64,000 nt of DNA from Dirofilaria immitis. Its lineage: Eukaryota; Nematoda; Chromadorea; Rhabditida; Onchocercidae. The stretch is from positions 6,873,501-6,937,500 of the forward strand of contig JAKNDB010000068.1 in the NCBI GenBank assembly GCA_024305405.1. The letters are read 5' to 3'. Made by a program: the position numbers and the translations under genes. How positions within the stretch are numbered: position 1 is the stretch's first letter; every line of letters starts with the position of its first letter. Below, piece by piece: positions 39,514 to 64,000 of this stretch. The notes beneath the pieces are model-generated. The model had not been told where the DNA came from, ran no database searches, and saw nothing but the letters and a program-made list of their open reading frames with translations.

Positions 39514-41752
39514 GAAGTCAAGAAATGATAAAGTAGAAGATTGATGGGAATTGAGTGAAATCGAAGTTTAACACTCATCAGAGCAAATAATAAATAGTTT
39601 TGAGGAAGCGAAGAGAAGAAAAAAGATAGTAATATTGCTATAACAGCGATCATCTTCACAATGTCTATGCCTGTTCTTCTATTTGTAGTCCATCCACTCC
39701 GCATATATCAATGTCTTTTCTATAAAATATGAAAATTTTCTTAAAATGAATAATGTTCATGAATGAATATAAATAATAAATGATATTGGCCATTCAGACA
39801 CGTACAAATATACAAGCTACCAATAAATAGAGACACAAAAAGCCGTACTTTTACTGATCGAGATTTGTAAGATGAACCAAATTTCAAGAACGTTTTTCAC
39901 TGTTAATTCTATTATTATTCAATTTATCGGTATTTCGGTTGACATAACACTGTGAAGCAGTTAGAAGAAGCTCAAAACAAGATACAGAAAATATATTGTG
40001 CTGCGATATTATCAGTTTAATGGTGATTACAGTGTACTTAGTTTTGAAATGATTAAGGAAATACGGTTCTTTAATGGCTGAACTGAGTGTTGTGATCTAT
40101 CTCAATCATAGTATGATTTATTGTCATAATTTTGATTCCTCAATATTGCTTATCAGAAACTTAACTATAATCTATCACATGGTAGTGTAAAGTTTGTAGC
40201 AGCACAAGTAATGAGCAATATTTAGGCCGAAAAACTAAGCGATAGATATAATTTCAGAAAAAGAACGTTCTTTGTGTGTGGTTGTAAAAGGATTCACAGA
40301 TTCAGTCAGTTCATGAATAAAAAGTATGAGGTATATTAAATAATTGTGTAGTTCGCTGTATTTGTTTCCGTGATTTATATCTTCGACGAATAAAGAGGAG
40401 TACTGTTACTAATCAGTTACTCATTTTAAAGAAGAAGAAACCGGTCATTCAGAAATCTTTTCCTCTCCGCATTTTACTCTATCTGCTTCAGCTTTTCCAA
40501 CACTAACAGTAGTGATAGATGTGATATTATCATTGGTCGGATAATTAATTGTTTTACTTGGTGATAAAAGTTGCTATCAAAATATATGCCGTAGCATATA
40601 GAGAAAAGATCTTTGCTTAAATGCCTTGAATCTGTTACTGGATAGAAAAAGAATTGAAATTAGTTCAAATTAAGATCTCATATATTTCCTCAATATAAAA
40701 AGAATAAGAGATAATTACTATCTGAGGCGAATATATTATATATAAAATACAAATTTATGGCACTTACGAATCAAAATATCGCTTTAGGAATCGTTTCCTA
40801 TTTTCAATAAAACGATAGCTAATTTTATCACATATTTTTCGATCTCATTCCAAATTAAAATGAAAAAAAAAAAAAGAGCGAAAGGATTGTCTTTGAAATC
40901 AGTGTCTTCGCTCAGTTTGATATTATGTTCTTGTTATGTTCATCTAAAATGGGTAAAAAGATAAAAATCACCAAAATTGATGCGAAAATCAGAGGACACG
41001 AGAAGAAGAGGTGTACGAAATGTTTTCGAGGTTGAATACTTGACGCTTCTCCCGCAAAGAGTGTTCATTTTCTTCCTTTCCCTCCTTCTCCGCAACTTAC
41101 TGAAGAACTGTCCGTTACCATCCATCTGCTTTTGGAGGTCGATGACGATAACATTTTTTTTCTGCTCAAAAGGTTTGCATAAATTGAGAAAAGAAAAGCA
41201 AAAAGAATTTTTCATATTGCAATAACAGACAGCATTATAAAAATCTTGTCAACGATATTAAAATTTTTACTCGCATAAACTCGTACATTATATGAATGTT
41301 CTTGACTTCAGTAATATTTTAATGATAATGATTCTAATAATTCTGCCTCCTTCCTCATTTTCCTTTTTCAATCCAATCTAATCCATAATTTAATTGTAGT
41401 ATTATAATTTAATTTTCATATCTATTCTTTGTTTTTCATTTTGAAGCAAATTCAGCGAATATTAATTTCACTGATTTTCAATAATGCTACCTTGCTGGTT
41501 ACTTTAAATTGAAATTTCTGTTATTTAATGTCAGAAAAGTAATTTATTTTATCTACTGGCATTTCAAAAATTCTCATTACAAGCCATATGCTATCCGATC
41601 ACGGGAAATACGGTCACAGTATATTTACAACTGTTAAAATTGCTTCAAATTTTAAAATTAAAGATCAAATTATTTTTTACTAAAATAAAATACGATAAAT
41701 ATATACCGATACTGGATGATAGTGAATGATATCGATGAATTGGAAATGAAAA

Positions 41753-41786
41753 GAGGGAAAGAAAAGGAAAGGAAAGGAAAGGAAAA
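41753..41786. repeat. (GGAAA)n minisatellite-like tract
   Basis: Four clean GGAAA units are flanked by imperfect GAAAA/GGGAAA units in purine-rich non-coding DNA. Confidence 0.85.
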
Positions 41787-43173
41787 ATAAATGATAGCAT
41801 CTGTGTGCTTTTTAGAAAGTGTTTCTTTTATTCTTCGTGCTTGTACCACAATAAGCAAGTAACTCATCATTTCGCTAACTTTTCTCGAACTCAGCACCCA
41901 TCTCGGGATTGTAGTTTTCCTATTCCTATCCAAACTGAATTGTTAAAATTCACAAAAGTGCATATGTTTTAATATATTTAAATAAAAATTTGTGATACCA
42001 TTTTCGAACTCGAAAGCGTTATCTGGCACACTTAACTGACTAGTTAATTGGAAAATTTTGCTGTAGAAAGATTCATCGAAATCATATGTAAACAATGAAA
42101 GCTAATATTCTTAAACTAAAGCAAAATTCAAGATGAAAAAGTTAAAATTTTTCTCTTTAGAAATATTGAGATTACGAGACCATATAAATTTGGTTGAACG
42201 AAAAGAGGAAATTTGCAATTTTTGTATTATAGAAAGAAAGAAAGATAGGTGGAAGAAAGATGAAGGAATACTTTCCTGCATTAACCGAAATTAATTTAAA
42301 AGATTCGAAAAATGATAATATGTTTGTCTTTAAGAAATAATACTGCACTGTGCCGGGCATTTGAGGAAATCCAATGGATATGAAAAGAGGTAATTTCTGA
42401 ATTTCTTATATATTCTTTAGTAAATAAAAATCACTGTACTGAATATGAAGATTATGCGCGGCTTATTTACAATTATTTTCATAGATTTAATTGAATAAAA
42501 AAAAAGATTTCATTGCGTATGTTAATTACGCTGCTTTATTTTCATTTTCTCACTCCAAAAGATGCTTCTGACAGTATAAACACTTTTTCGAGAAAATTAT
42601 TTTCCGAAAAATTATTTCCATTTTTCATAAAAATGTTTTTCGAAAAATTATCCGACATTAAATGCATTATCTTTAATATTCTCATCCCGTTACTTTGATT
42701 TTCCCAGATTCTCATTTCAATATGCTGAAAGCCGGTCTCAGCAAAAAGATTGATCCGAATAATAATACTATCATCAGTGAATATGGTAGTGGTAAAATTA
42801 TAGCAAGTAAGCAATGAGTTTGTGCAACAATGTTGTTCAAAATTATATATCAGCTGAGTGTATGATCATGATTAATATTATCATGTTCTTATCGATTATT
42901 CCATTGAAGCCTAAACTATTTCTTGAAATGGAATTGAGCCAAAAATGTTTTTTATCAACGGATTTCTTTAAAGATTTTTCGGTTGTATATTATTACAGCT
43001 TTTTACTGTTCATCTTTTGTCAAATATCTACTGAAAAATCTTATTAATGATAAGGTGAACAAATGAACAGCGAGTAAATTAATGCAGAAAACTTATAAGA
43101 TCCAATTATTTTTCAAAATCCAATTTGCTCTTAATATATATTTTTGGTGTTGTCATCGATAGTTCTCGTTCTA

Positions 43174-45203
43174 TTATTTTTTTGCTCTTTCTATCATTTC
43201 CTTCTTGTCTGTTTGATTCCCATACTTTCGAGTTTTCTCTTCTTCATGCTTATTATTACTAATAATGACAACTGGACAAATATTTTGTGTTCTTGCAAGC
43301 TGTTTTGATAGCTGTGATTCGTTCCCTTCCAGAGAAAGATTGGTATCAAAGATTTTGATTTCTTCGTTATCAAGTAGTTGCCCCACGAAGATCTTCCCAT
43401 GTAGCTGAAAATAATTTATAGATAAAATAACTATCAAAAATAAAAAGTTGTGATTATTTAAGTTTTTTAAGAATCTCTTTGATTAATTTTTAGAAAGATT
43501 CTTTTTGATGTCATTCTTAAAGCTTCTTAGAGATAGATCACTACTATTATCATAATGTTAGAGTGGGATATTTCCATGTTATCAGTCTTTTCTGCTTTAT
43601 ATAAAATAAATAGTTTTATTTTGAATTAATACCAATAACATTTTCTCTACAGCCTTTTCTTTTATGTTGATGTAATCCTATGGAAATTCTGGAAAAAGAA
43701 CAATGATTGGTGATTTCTTCTGAAAATTATTTCTAATGAATAACAAAGTTTGACAAAATGCTCAGCATATTATTGGTTATAGATTCTTTAAACAAAAATC
43801 TTCAGTTTATATATTTTGCGTATTAGCATTTCAGTGAAAAAAAAGAATATGGAAGATTTTAGAGACAATTTTTGGAAATAGGAGTAGCTTACTTTGTGAA
43901 GCATTATTGGTTCCTTTGTTACTTGAAAGTCGTCGAATCTATTGTCTGAAATTGTGTCAGAAAAAATAGATAAATAAAGTGATTCAATAATTTTTAATTA
44001 TTAAACATCGTAACTTGTTATCTTCTTTCTTCAAAATAATTATTTTGATAATGATACTTTGGAAGCTTTGACAAATGGAAACAGATTGAAACTTTTAAAT
44101 ATCGCATCACTAAATATCGCAAAATTTTTGTACTGATGGTATTTAAACGGAGGAATTTGTTCGCTTTATATTTCAAAGCCAAACTGAGCTCGTTTGATGA
44201 ATTCAAGAGCACAGAATCGTTTTCATTGTCTGCAAAATTTCCAAAATAGCTCAGAGAATTAAATTTCATTCATCCTTAAGTAATGTCAAACGAATTCTAT
44301 CTTCTCAATTATTTTCAACGTTGAACATTTCCTTTCTCTTACTCCTTTCTTATTTTGTCGTTGCTCTTCATCCTCCCTTTAACTCATTTCATTTTATTCT
44401 TGAAGTTTTTATAAAGCATCATAGTAAGGTCAGATCAGCAACTGAAAGGAAAGGATCTGGCAAGAATAAGTTCACCGCCATTTTGTATGAATTACCTTTA
44501 GTTTTGAACTTCGAATGAAACGTTAAGCTAAAAAAATAGTCCTTCGACTCGTTTTAAAAAGTCCTTAAATAAATCAAACATATTAACCTTTCCAAGTAAG
44601 AATGCCTTGAAATGCCGGTTCATATAAATGCAAAGTCTTTCTTAGTTCTTCATAGATTGAAACTTTATCTGATCTAACTGTGAATCGTCTGATTTTACCA
44701 TAATAATTCCACTTCACTTCTAATTCTTCCTCTCTCGATGATGAAAGCGAAGTTGCCTACAAAGAAGTTTCAGTTCAAATCTTAATTTAAATGAATGCAT
44801 ATCATGTATGAGTGCAATATTTAATAATGTAATGCTACTTTTCGTTACGTTCATTAAATTTTTATATTGAAATATAAAATATCTGGTTCTATCCAAATTA
44901 TGGTGCGGTTGCGGAACATCAATCTACATTTTATTTCTCGAACTTACGATTATTTTCAAATTATCATCTAATGCTCAATATCGGAATTTCGTTTCAAGTT
45001 CCAAATTCAGAAGAATTTAATAAAAAGTTTTGCTTATACTTTGATATTGTTGTTATTAACAAACAATATGACGCTGAACGATCATTATATAGCAAGCTTT
45101 ATAGAGTAAACAATAAAATAAAAAAATTAGAATTTTTACTGACCGTTTCGAAGTGGTAAAATGCACAACCGAACGAAAAGGTCAAAACTGTTAAGAGCAA
45201 CAT
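43174..45203 (-). CDS. Predicted secreted protein with a PB1-like domain
   Basis: Five exons join in perfect phase: 45144-45203, 44588-44756, 44134-44229, 43893-43945 and 43174-43404, giving 202 residues and a TAA stop at 43174. Exon 1 encodes a textbook signal peptide (MLLLTVLTFSFGCA, with Gly and Ala at -3/-1). Residues 34-107 read as a PB1 domain: a basic first strand (V-K35-W, then I-R43-R44-F), an amphipathic helix (VSIYEELRKTLHLYE), and an acidic OPCA-type cluster D77-N-E-N-D81 followed by E90-L. PB1 domains normally work inside the cell, pairing acidic and basic faces of two partners (p62/SQSTM1, aPKC, PAR-6, MEKKs). The C-terminal 95 residues are hydrophilic and unassigned, ending in a Lys/Glu-rich tail. 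The combination of secretion signal and PB1 is unexpected. Exon 1 could belong elsewhere, in which case a different 5' exon exists. The PB1 call is firm to my eye, the signal peptide less so. Confidence 0.7.
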
Positions 45204-46010
45204 TTTTGTTGCAGAGATTATAAAATTATTTTTTAAAGTGAGGATTTTGATATACGCAATCATTCTTTAATAACATTATGTTATCAAAGTTTTCCATCTT
45301 TTAAGTATTTCTTATCAATAAAATGATTCATTTTCGGAAAATATTGCTTTTGGATGATACATAAAGTTTCTATTAGATTTTTCTCGATTGTTTTTCTTTT
45401 TTTTCAGTTTTATTTAGTTTAAAATAGAAACACTGGCTATGTAAGTTTCGATTTTTTTACAAAAAACAAGTTGAAAGAAAAGATTCATTCGATAATGATA
45501 TTTAAAACTATTCTACCTTGTTTTCTTTCAGTAATGAAAGAAAAGCAGTGAAATATAATTGAAATGTATTTTAAGCAAAGCATCTCAGTGTACACTTCAA
45601 GCATTTAAGTAAGTCGTTCTCATTTATTAACGATTTCTTGAATAATTTAAGAATAATCGATGTTGTTGAAAGAGAAATTGAAAAAATTTTATGGAGTACA
45701 AAATATGCTTTTAAAAAATATCTAGAAATTTAAAATTCCATAATTATGCTCTAAAGATATTTCGTATAATAACAAGAACGGCTTGTGCTTTTCTGTGAAA
45801 ATTTGTATACATTTTCTCATCTCGACCACTTTTTCATTGTAGTCAATTTATATCCATTTCTTTAATGATTGCCTGATATACAGCTAAGAAGTTTAAAGAA
45901 ATAATTTCGGATGAATAATATTCTCTATTGAACTCAATCAAATGAATGATGGCTATTTTCAAAGAAATTATACAATATATTTTCATTTTCCTCTGTCTTT
46001 CTCATTGTAG

Positions 46011-46103
46011 GACATATTCCAGATATTTGTTTGCAAGTATCCATGCATCATCACATTAACAGCCGAAAATTCGAAACGATGTAGTAATGAACATCGGCAA
46101 TAA
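46011..46103 (+). CDS. Candidate terminal exon
   Basis: The acceptor CTTTCTCATTGTAG is followed by 30 open codons (DIFQIFVCKYPCIITLTAEN...) and TAA. It includes three cysteines. No upstream exon was recognised, so this remains a weak call. Confidence 0.25.
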   Translation, partial: DIFQIFVCKYPCIITLTAENSKRCSNEHRQ

Positions 46104-49100
46104 TATGATTTATGTTTTTCGAGAACATTTCACCTTTTATTTCGTCTATTTTTAAACCATTTCATGCAAATTTTCTATTAATTGCTTGATAAATGGCTTA
46201 TAGTTATCCAAACGAATTGAAATTCCCATTTTTGCAATTTTTTTAAAGATATCTGAAAGATAACTAGTTTCATCTATAAGCTTTCCAGAAGAATAAGTAT
46301 ATTTATCATTCTTCTTTCTACTTCACTGTTTGCGTAATAACTCGTAATCACTCTTCACATTTTTAACTGAATAAATTAGGAATTGAAATTTTGTTGCTAA
46401 GCAATTCTAATTTTTGGCTAAGTCGTAAATTTAACTAAAGACTTCAGGAAATTTAAATTTCAAAAAGGCTTAATTCTCTTGTTGTGATAGCCAGTTGAAA
46501 TAAGTGGCTAAGTAACTCTCTATCTTGGTCTTTTTATTACTGATCAATTTGCAAATCTTATAACAATGAAAAAGAGTTTATAACAAAGAGCGCGAGGATA
46601 TGCAATAATTATTTATAAAGGTCTTGAAATAGGGTCGAACATGAAGATGGAAAGATTAAATGTTTTGTGATAGAAGTCATGGTTAAAATGGTTGAAGACC
46701 ACTAGCCAAGAGCAGATGTTCGGTATTCGGACATTACAACATATGTTTAACTCAATATGTGTAACTGCAGAGTGATAGAGTTCTAGTATCGATATTTTGG
46801 TGCTAAGTATTTAGCAATTATATTAACTTAGTCTCTAGAAAATTATCAGGGAATACATGTTAATGCTGATAGTTTAACAACCGATACAGAGAATCAAATA
46901 GATGTTTTTAGATTCAGTAATTTGTTTCTTTACAAACTTTGAGGTCTAAATTTTTTGTATAATAACAAATTAATGGAATTCATTTGGAATAGATGATTTT
47001 ATTTTAAAAATATTGATTTCATGCAAAGCGAGATTCAAGCATCTGCATTTTCTGTTCAATTTCATGGAATAACAAAAATATATAAACAGGGAGTATTAAG
47101 AAGCAACAAATATTTATATTATACTAAAAACTTAAAGGTTTCATTAAAGATTTAGAAGTTTGCATACGTCGGATAAAGAGAGAAATAGACAAATGAACAA
47201 AACGATGTAAATCGTTAAATCAATAAATCATGAACCAGTATCAGGATACAAATTTTTAAGATCAAATATATTTAATTTTAAATTAAAAAAAGCGACACTT
47301 AATTTTAAATATTTTTAGCGATATATTAACGCAACGATTAAAGGATTAATGCAAAGACTATGTTCTTTTGCAATTAAAATTAAATTAGCTATTAAAAGCA
47401 AAATCATGATTACTCTCTCTTAATATTATTGATACGACCACCGTTGTTGTCATTATTGGCACTATGATGATCATTATAGTTATGATCATTAATTTAATAA
47501 TTATTACTATAACTTTACTATCACATGTCTCGTAATTATAATCATCGTAGTTTTTATTGTCATTATCTTCATTTCTTCACTACTATTGTCACATTTGTAT
47601 TAATTTTTATTAAAATATTTTAGAAATTTTTTTGAATATTCTCTGACAATTGTTTTTTTCTTTTCAACTATTTTAAATGTTATAATTGATTAATTTTTAC
47701 TTTGAAACATGCCTACCAATATCTTTTTGAGTGGCAAAAGGAATCACTTTCATTTTGGGATTTCTTGAGTTTTCATAGGATTTCATTCTTTTCTATCGAT
47801 TTTAATAATCTCCAAGAAAGCAAATCTAATGTTTAGAAAATTTTATGCATTATTTTTTAGTGGAAATGATAATGATATTTTAAAAATATTATAGAAACTA
47901 AATTATCATAAACTACTCAAGATATGCCATTTATCTTCTGGGATCGATGAAATCCTACTTTTTAATAAAATTATGATGGATAATGAATACAAGAAAAATT
48001 TTGATTCGTTGACCTAATATATTATAAAAAAAGCCATTAAAGATTAATGATCAACAGCATCGATCCATTCATTGTTACTCTATATTATCGTAGGAAGAAG
48101 CCTTATTAATATATATTTTGTTATTAAACTTTAAGATCTATTAGTTTTCGTCGTTTTTAAGTAGACGACATTCACGACGACGATTAACTTTAATTTCCTT
48201 TTTCCTGAGAAGCTGTAATAAAAGGATAATTCAAGTATTACAAACTTTCCGTAGCTTTCAAGGACTATAATGCTTCGAATAGATTGCTTGGAGAAGAAAA
48301 TATATATATGTGATATATATTGATATTATTGATTACATCATCTCATACGAATGAGAATTTCCATTGATACTTTTATACATTCAATTAAAGAATGACATCT
48401 TTAAATTTCGTTTAATTCGTTTTGCTTCTCCTTTCTGCTGCTTTTTCCAATCTCATTGAGAAATTTGTTTTTATAGAAGGATCTGTAACACAAGCTTCAT
48501 TCACTGTTGAATGCATATTTGATTGATTATACCGAAGCGGAATTCTTATAACAATGATTATTCAACAATAACTCATGGTTTTGCATTTCAACATTGACCA
48601 AAATTTTTTAATTTCTAAATCCCATATTTTAACATAGTCACCATAACTCTATTTTGTGCCTGAATTTATGCTAATTACGTTTTTTAGTTTTTAGGATAGA
48701 TTCGCAATATATTTATCGTTCAAATCGCTTTAATTTTTTTGTTTTAAATATAAGCATAACTTCATGAAATTCCAAACCCAAATATTTCAAGTGTTATTTT
48801 CGGTTTGGATGCAAAAGATTTGCAGAGCATAATAAATGTTAAACATATTTATCAATCAGTTTGATTGCATTATTCTCAACAAAATGACTTGGAGAAAAAA
48901 AAATTGTCCAGAAGAGAATGTCCGCTCTTTTTCGTATTTTCCGAATCGATACGATAACCATCCATAAAATAACTTTTTAGATACCAAAGCTGCCGCCTAT
49001 TTCTAAAATATATCTCTAAAACACATGATTTCCAACGGGAACTACTGCTAATTATTACCAATTGGAACAATCGAAATATAATCTTGACGAGTCAATTAAT

Positions 49101-49960
49101 CATTAAAGCCGAAATAAACAAACCAGACCAATAATTTCATATCATTTATTCAAAATATTGTGATCTCATATCTTAAGGGTGAATATTTTATTTTTCAAGA
49201 TATTTAGAGAACTTTTTGGAAATGTGTATTAGATGGATATAAGCAGTTTTGTTGTGAAAAGCACTCTTTTCGTGCTTGCAACATATCAGAAATGAAAAAA
49301 AAGAAGGAAAAGAAACGCGAAAAATTCTTAAATCAAAGACCAAACAGAAAAGTTAATTTGAGAGTTGCGCCATTTAACTGACCAATTCATTTATTTCAAA
49401 ATATGATCGCAACATTATCCCTTTAAGCTATTCCATTTCAGATTTCCTGATGTGATCATTTGATAAAAAAGATGCGAATGATTAATGGATATTAAAAATC
49501 AGAGTTGATATCAAAGATTAATGTTGATAAAATCAGAAATTCATTTTCAGAAAGAATGTCATGTTTTTCTTATCATTCGGTAGGTTGTTAAGTTTTTTTT
49601 TTTTTTAAATGATATATATTGCAAATTTTTTTTTTTTTAAATGTATATAATAGCTGGGATGATAAAATCTTTTGAGAAGTATAAAATCGACAAGTAACAA
49701 TTACAAAATTATTTGTTTTCTGAGGATTTCGAAATTTTGCGAAATAAATAGAGAATTGGAATGACAAAAAAATTGATAAACATAATAGTTAAATATCATC
49801 TACATTTACTCAACTCAAATTTTTAAATGATATATATAACTCGAATAAAAGAAATTTAAATAACTCTAGTCAAGCAGAGATCACTCTCTGGCGCAGATGT
49901 ACTGAGAAAATTGAGGTTCCATTATTCTGGTTTTATTTTAAATCACTCTGTATTTTAGAA

Positions 49961-50004
49961 ACCCTCATATTACAGAAATTGCACCCTCATATTACAGAAA
50001 TTGC
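49961..50004. repeat. 22-bp perfect tandem duplication
   Basis: The unit starts ACCCTCATATTACAG. Copies lie at 49961-49982 and 49983-50004 without a mismatch. They are non-coding. A recent duplication or an assembly join. Confidence 0.95.
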
Positions 50005-50910
50005 AAAGTCAATGATATGTTAAGGCTATTTTTGAAGATAAAATATAAAGCCACCATTCTGCTGTGAACTATAACAATCTTAATTCATTCCCAGCCACTG
50101 CATTCTATGACACTCATCCTTAGAAATATCATGAACATGACATAAACGTATCAACAGTCTATCATTTGGTGAATTCATGTTTTTGATCATCAGTAAGGAC
50201 CCATTATTCCGAAAATAATATAATGAAAATGTCATAGTTATCGAATCAATTACTTATAGAACGATCATATATCAATTTGCCGTCTGAATTAGTGGATTAA
50301 TAACAGGAAAATATCACACGATAAATGACATCTAAAGATAAAAATCATGAATTGATTTGTAAACTTGCAAACTCAAAATTTCTAACGTAAGCCTCCCTAC
50401 AAGATGCGATATTATTCACGCGCATACTTTTATTGTAGCTAAATCCAATTCTTAAGGATACGTCTTCTAGCTCAAGCCTAGGTTCCCTCCTTTTTTAATT
50501 CATTCATTTCTTCCTCTGCAGGCAATTAAAATTTTCAAATTTACATTTGAGCAAAACAAATATTTATACGACTTTATACTGTTAAAAATACGCGCATACA
50601 CTGATAACCAGGGGATCTGTTCAGAAGTAGCAACTTTTTCCAAATTTTGAGAATTGAAAATATTAGTTTTTAAAGTATTTAAAAAACAAACTTGTTTAGC
50701 TACAGACATCTGGCTCTTAATAATTGGCTACATTCATTAAAAAAATAGATAAATATTTGAATCAAACGAATAAATAAATAAATATGAAGATCTTTATGAA
50801 ATTTCGGAAAAAAAAAGACACAATGCGATTATCATGTGGTATATTACAAGCCACGAAATTTCGCATTTCTAGACCACCTGGATGTAACGATGACAATTGC
50901 TGTTAAGCAG

Positions 50911-51085
50911 AAAAAATCAACGACAATATGAGAAACTGAGAAATCAAGAAGCTCTTTCAGAAAGCAGCGAATTACTGACTTGCCAGTCTGAAAAGAGTGA
51001 ATACTATCGAACCGTAAAATTGCAATACTTAAAACTTATATATAGATTTGCAGAAACTAAGCTTCCCTATCTTTATCCAAATTAA
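50911..51085 (+). CDS. Candidate terminal exon convergent with WDR48
   Basis: After an acceptor-like GTTAAGCAG, 57 codons are open to TAA at 51083-51085. They are charged and helix-prone (NQRQYEKLRNQEALSESSEL). If real, it ends about 390 bases from the WDR48 stop on the opposite strand. The family is unknown and upstream exons were not found. Confidence 0.25.
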
Positions 51086-51477
51086 TTTTTTCTAATCAAT
51101 TTATATTTAACCACATTAAGATATTGATGCCTAATTTCAGTCCAATTCGCATGCGATGTCATCTACAAATCACTCGATAATTATTTATGCTATGCGTTGT
51201 TAACAGCAAAGGACATAATTAAGCAATTTTAATTTTAATATCCGTTTTAATAGAAAAGCGATATCATATGTAGAGCTTGCAATACCTTTATAAAAACGGA
51301 AGTATAAAATTCGATCATACAGGATCTATGTATAAAATATATGAATATATAAGGGATATCTAATAACAACTAGATTATGTCATGTTATATCTACATTTGC
51401 AGCAAATAATATAACATTTTCGATTTTTAACATGCATTAAATTGAATAAAAATAATTTTTAATATAAATAACCATCA

Positions 51478-56376
<4,899 letters not shown>

Positions 56377-57467
56377 CTTTCAACTTAAATTTCAGGAAGA
56401 ACTGAGTTGAGCATTACATGAAATTAACCACTGTCCTTCTGTAATGAAAAAAATGAGAGTGTTCAAATCTCAAAATCGAAAATTTGAATTTATCTTAGTG
56501 AAAACATGAATTTAAAGCTACGCAACCAAATACTTTTAGGATCAAAATAAATTTAACGTATTTCATACATTTCAGTGAAACCTCGCATACCCCACATTAG
56601 AAATTTACGAAAAACAGAAACTCGGAAGAACCGACCTTTTAGCAAAACGATTTCATCCCTCTCCTCCTTTTCCTAAAAAAATCATGGAATTGACAGGCCA
56701 AACTTCCTGGCACTTCAATTAGTATCAGTGAAAAAACCTGACATATTGGAATCTAAAGGTCCAACGGAGTTTGCAAGCAAAAAAGCAAAGACTGGAGAAT
56801 GTCATTGCTACGCCATTCCAGCATTTTCTGGATTTCATTGGCAGCTATTAATGAAGAACTCTGTCAAATCACAGTAAAAATTAACGCACCCAAGAATCAT
56901 GATCAGCCAACATCACTGACTTCCCATAATTTTTCATTATTCAGAACTTTATTTCACATCTCGTTATCATTAAAGGCCAAACCCTTTATAGATACCGTTT
57001 CTATTGCATGATTAATGATTCCAGTAAATTTATTTAAGAACAACCAAAAAAAAGATATGAAGATCATCTCTCAAATACAAATGAATAGTGGACCTGACGT
57101 AACGAGAACAAAACTATTTTTTCAAATATATATAAGCATTGTTTAAAAGCAAAAATTTTAAATTTCTTTATCCATACAAAAATGATAAAATCAAAACTAT
57201 TTTTACAAAAAGAAGCACGCGCGATTATTAGTATTTAGTGCAATACTACTTATCTTTCAGAATTATCCCTCTCATTTGCAACCGAAAAGATATGAGTGAT
57301 CATATTATGAATTCAGCTAAAACAGTCGTCAAAGAGAAAACAGAATCAAATTTTGAATCATGTAAAGTGTTGCTGAATATTTCAATTTCAAAATTTAAAT
57401 TCCAAAGTTTATATGGATTTCAACAGTATTCAAAGAATAAAAAATTTTTCGGTGATTTTAATTAATT
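56377..57467. other. Interval between PRPF8 and WDR48
   Basis: This 1.09-kb stretch between two same-strand genes presumably holds the PRPF8 3' UTR and the WDR48 promoter. Open frames on the plus strand (56799-57011 and 57238-57465) have no support. On the minus strand AATAAA-type signals occur near 57029. A gap this wide is atypical for a nematode operon. Confidence 0.5.

Positions 57468-64000
<6,533 letters not shown>

Larger units (their letters stand above)
34422..43173. other. Gene-poor stretch between the bacterial insertion and the PB1 gene
   Basis: No gene could be assembled. The first 150 bases (34,430-34,580) might still be bacterial: on the minus strand an open frame reads LYGSSLLDSYGGLTLLNFN and stops about 60 bases before the transporter fragment. 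I cannot place it in a family. Weak exon candidates are given at 36514-36609 and 38775-38808. The overlapping open frames at 40940-41225 on both strands mirror each other and are not convincing. Confidence 0.4.
45204..51477. other. Intergenic, AT-rich, weak plus-strand exon candidates only
   Basis: This lies between the PB1 gene and the 3' end of WDR48. Two plus-strand candidates (46011-46103 and 50911-51085) have splice acceptors but cannot be joined to a gene. A minus-strand frame at 48876-49070 (reads RRQLWYLKSYFMDGYRID) is open but has no clear splice sites. A 22-bp tandem duplication lies at 49961-50004. Confidence 0.4.

Noticed and set aside
40940..41225. Two overlapping open frames on opposite strands (91 and 82 codons)
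   Set aside because: They mirror each other in one low-complexity patch. A GTAAGT donor exists on the minus strand but no convincing exon can be tied to it.

Overview
The window looks like nuclear DNA of a parasitic nematode, most probably a filarial or related spirurid worm. It is AT-rich. Its genes are split into many short exons with GT...AG introns and TTTCAG/TTTTAG-type acceptors, and one short stretch matches enolase and a transporter of the Wolbachia/Rickettsiales type. I translated exon by exon, checked that splice phases agree, and compared conserved products with family members from memory. No database search was run.

Layout: (1) 607-1944, plus strand: the last exons of an unrecognised gene entering from the left. 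(2) 7,099-14,661, minus strand: an 18-exon gene for a protein of about 1,070 residues with an N-terminal BED zinc finger and a hAT-transposase-like core, ending in a hAT dimerisation domain. (3) 14.7-43 kb: a gene-poor stretch with microsatellites, several weak exon candidates and, at 34,064-34,421, a rearranged bacterial insertion (an enolase fragment on the plus strand joined tail to tail to the start of an MFS transporter on the minus strand). (4) 43,174-45,203, minus strand: a small 5-exon gene whose product combines a predicted signal peptide with a PB1-type domain. (5) 51,478-56,376, minus strand: the complete 16-exon gene for WDR48/UAF1, the WD40 activator of USP1/USP12/USP46 deubiquitinases. 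(6) 57,468-64,000, minus strand: the 3' 21 exons of PRPF8, the central U5 snRNP protein of the spliceosome. The 5' part lies beyond the right edge.

A feature runs through the whole window: where reading frame and intron phases predict an unbroken exon, the sequence is often exactly one base short, nearly always inside or beside a run of one base. I count nine such places in PRPF8, two in WDR48, six in the BED/hAT gene and one in the bacterial insertion. PRPF8 is single-copy and essential, so the simplest reading is consensus error in the assembly, not gene decay. Uncorrected gene predictions here will be fragmented.

PRPF8 and WDR48 lie in the same orientation 1.1 kb apart, too far for a typical nematode operon. 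The other genes show no functional link.
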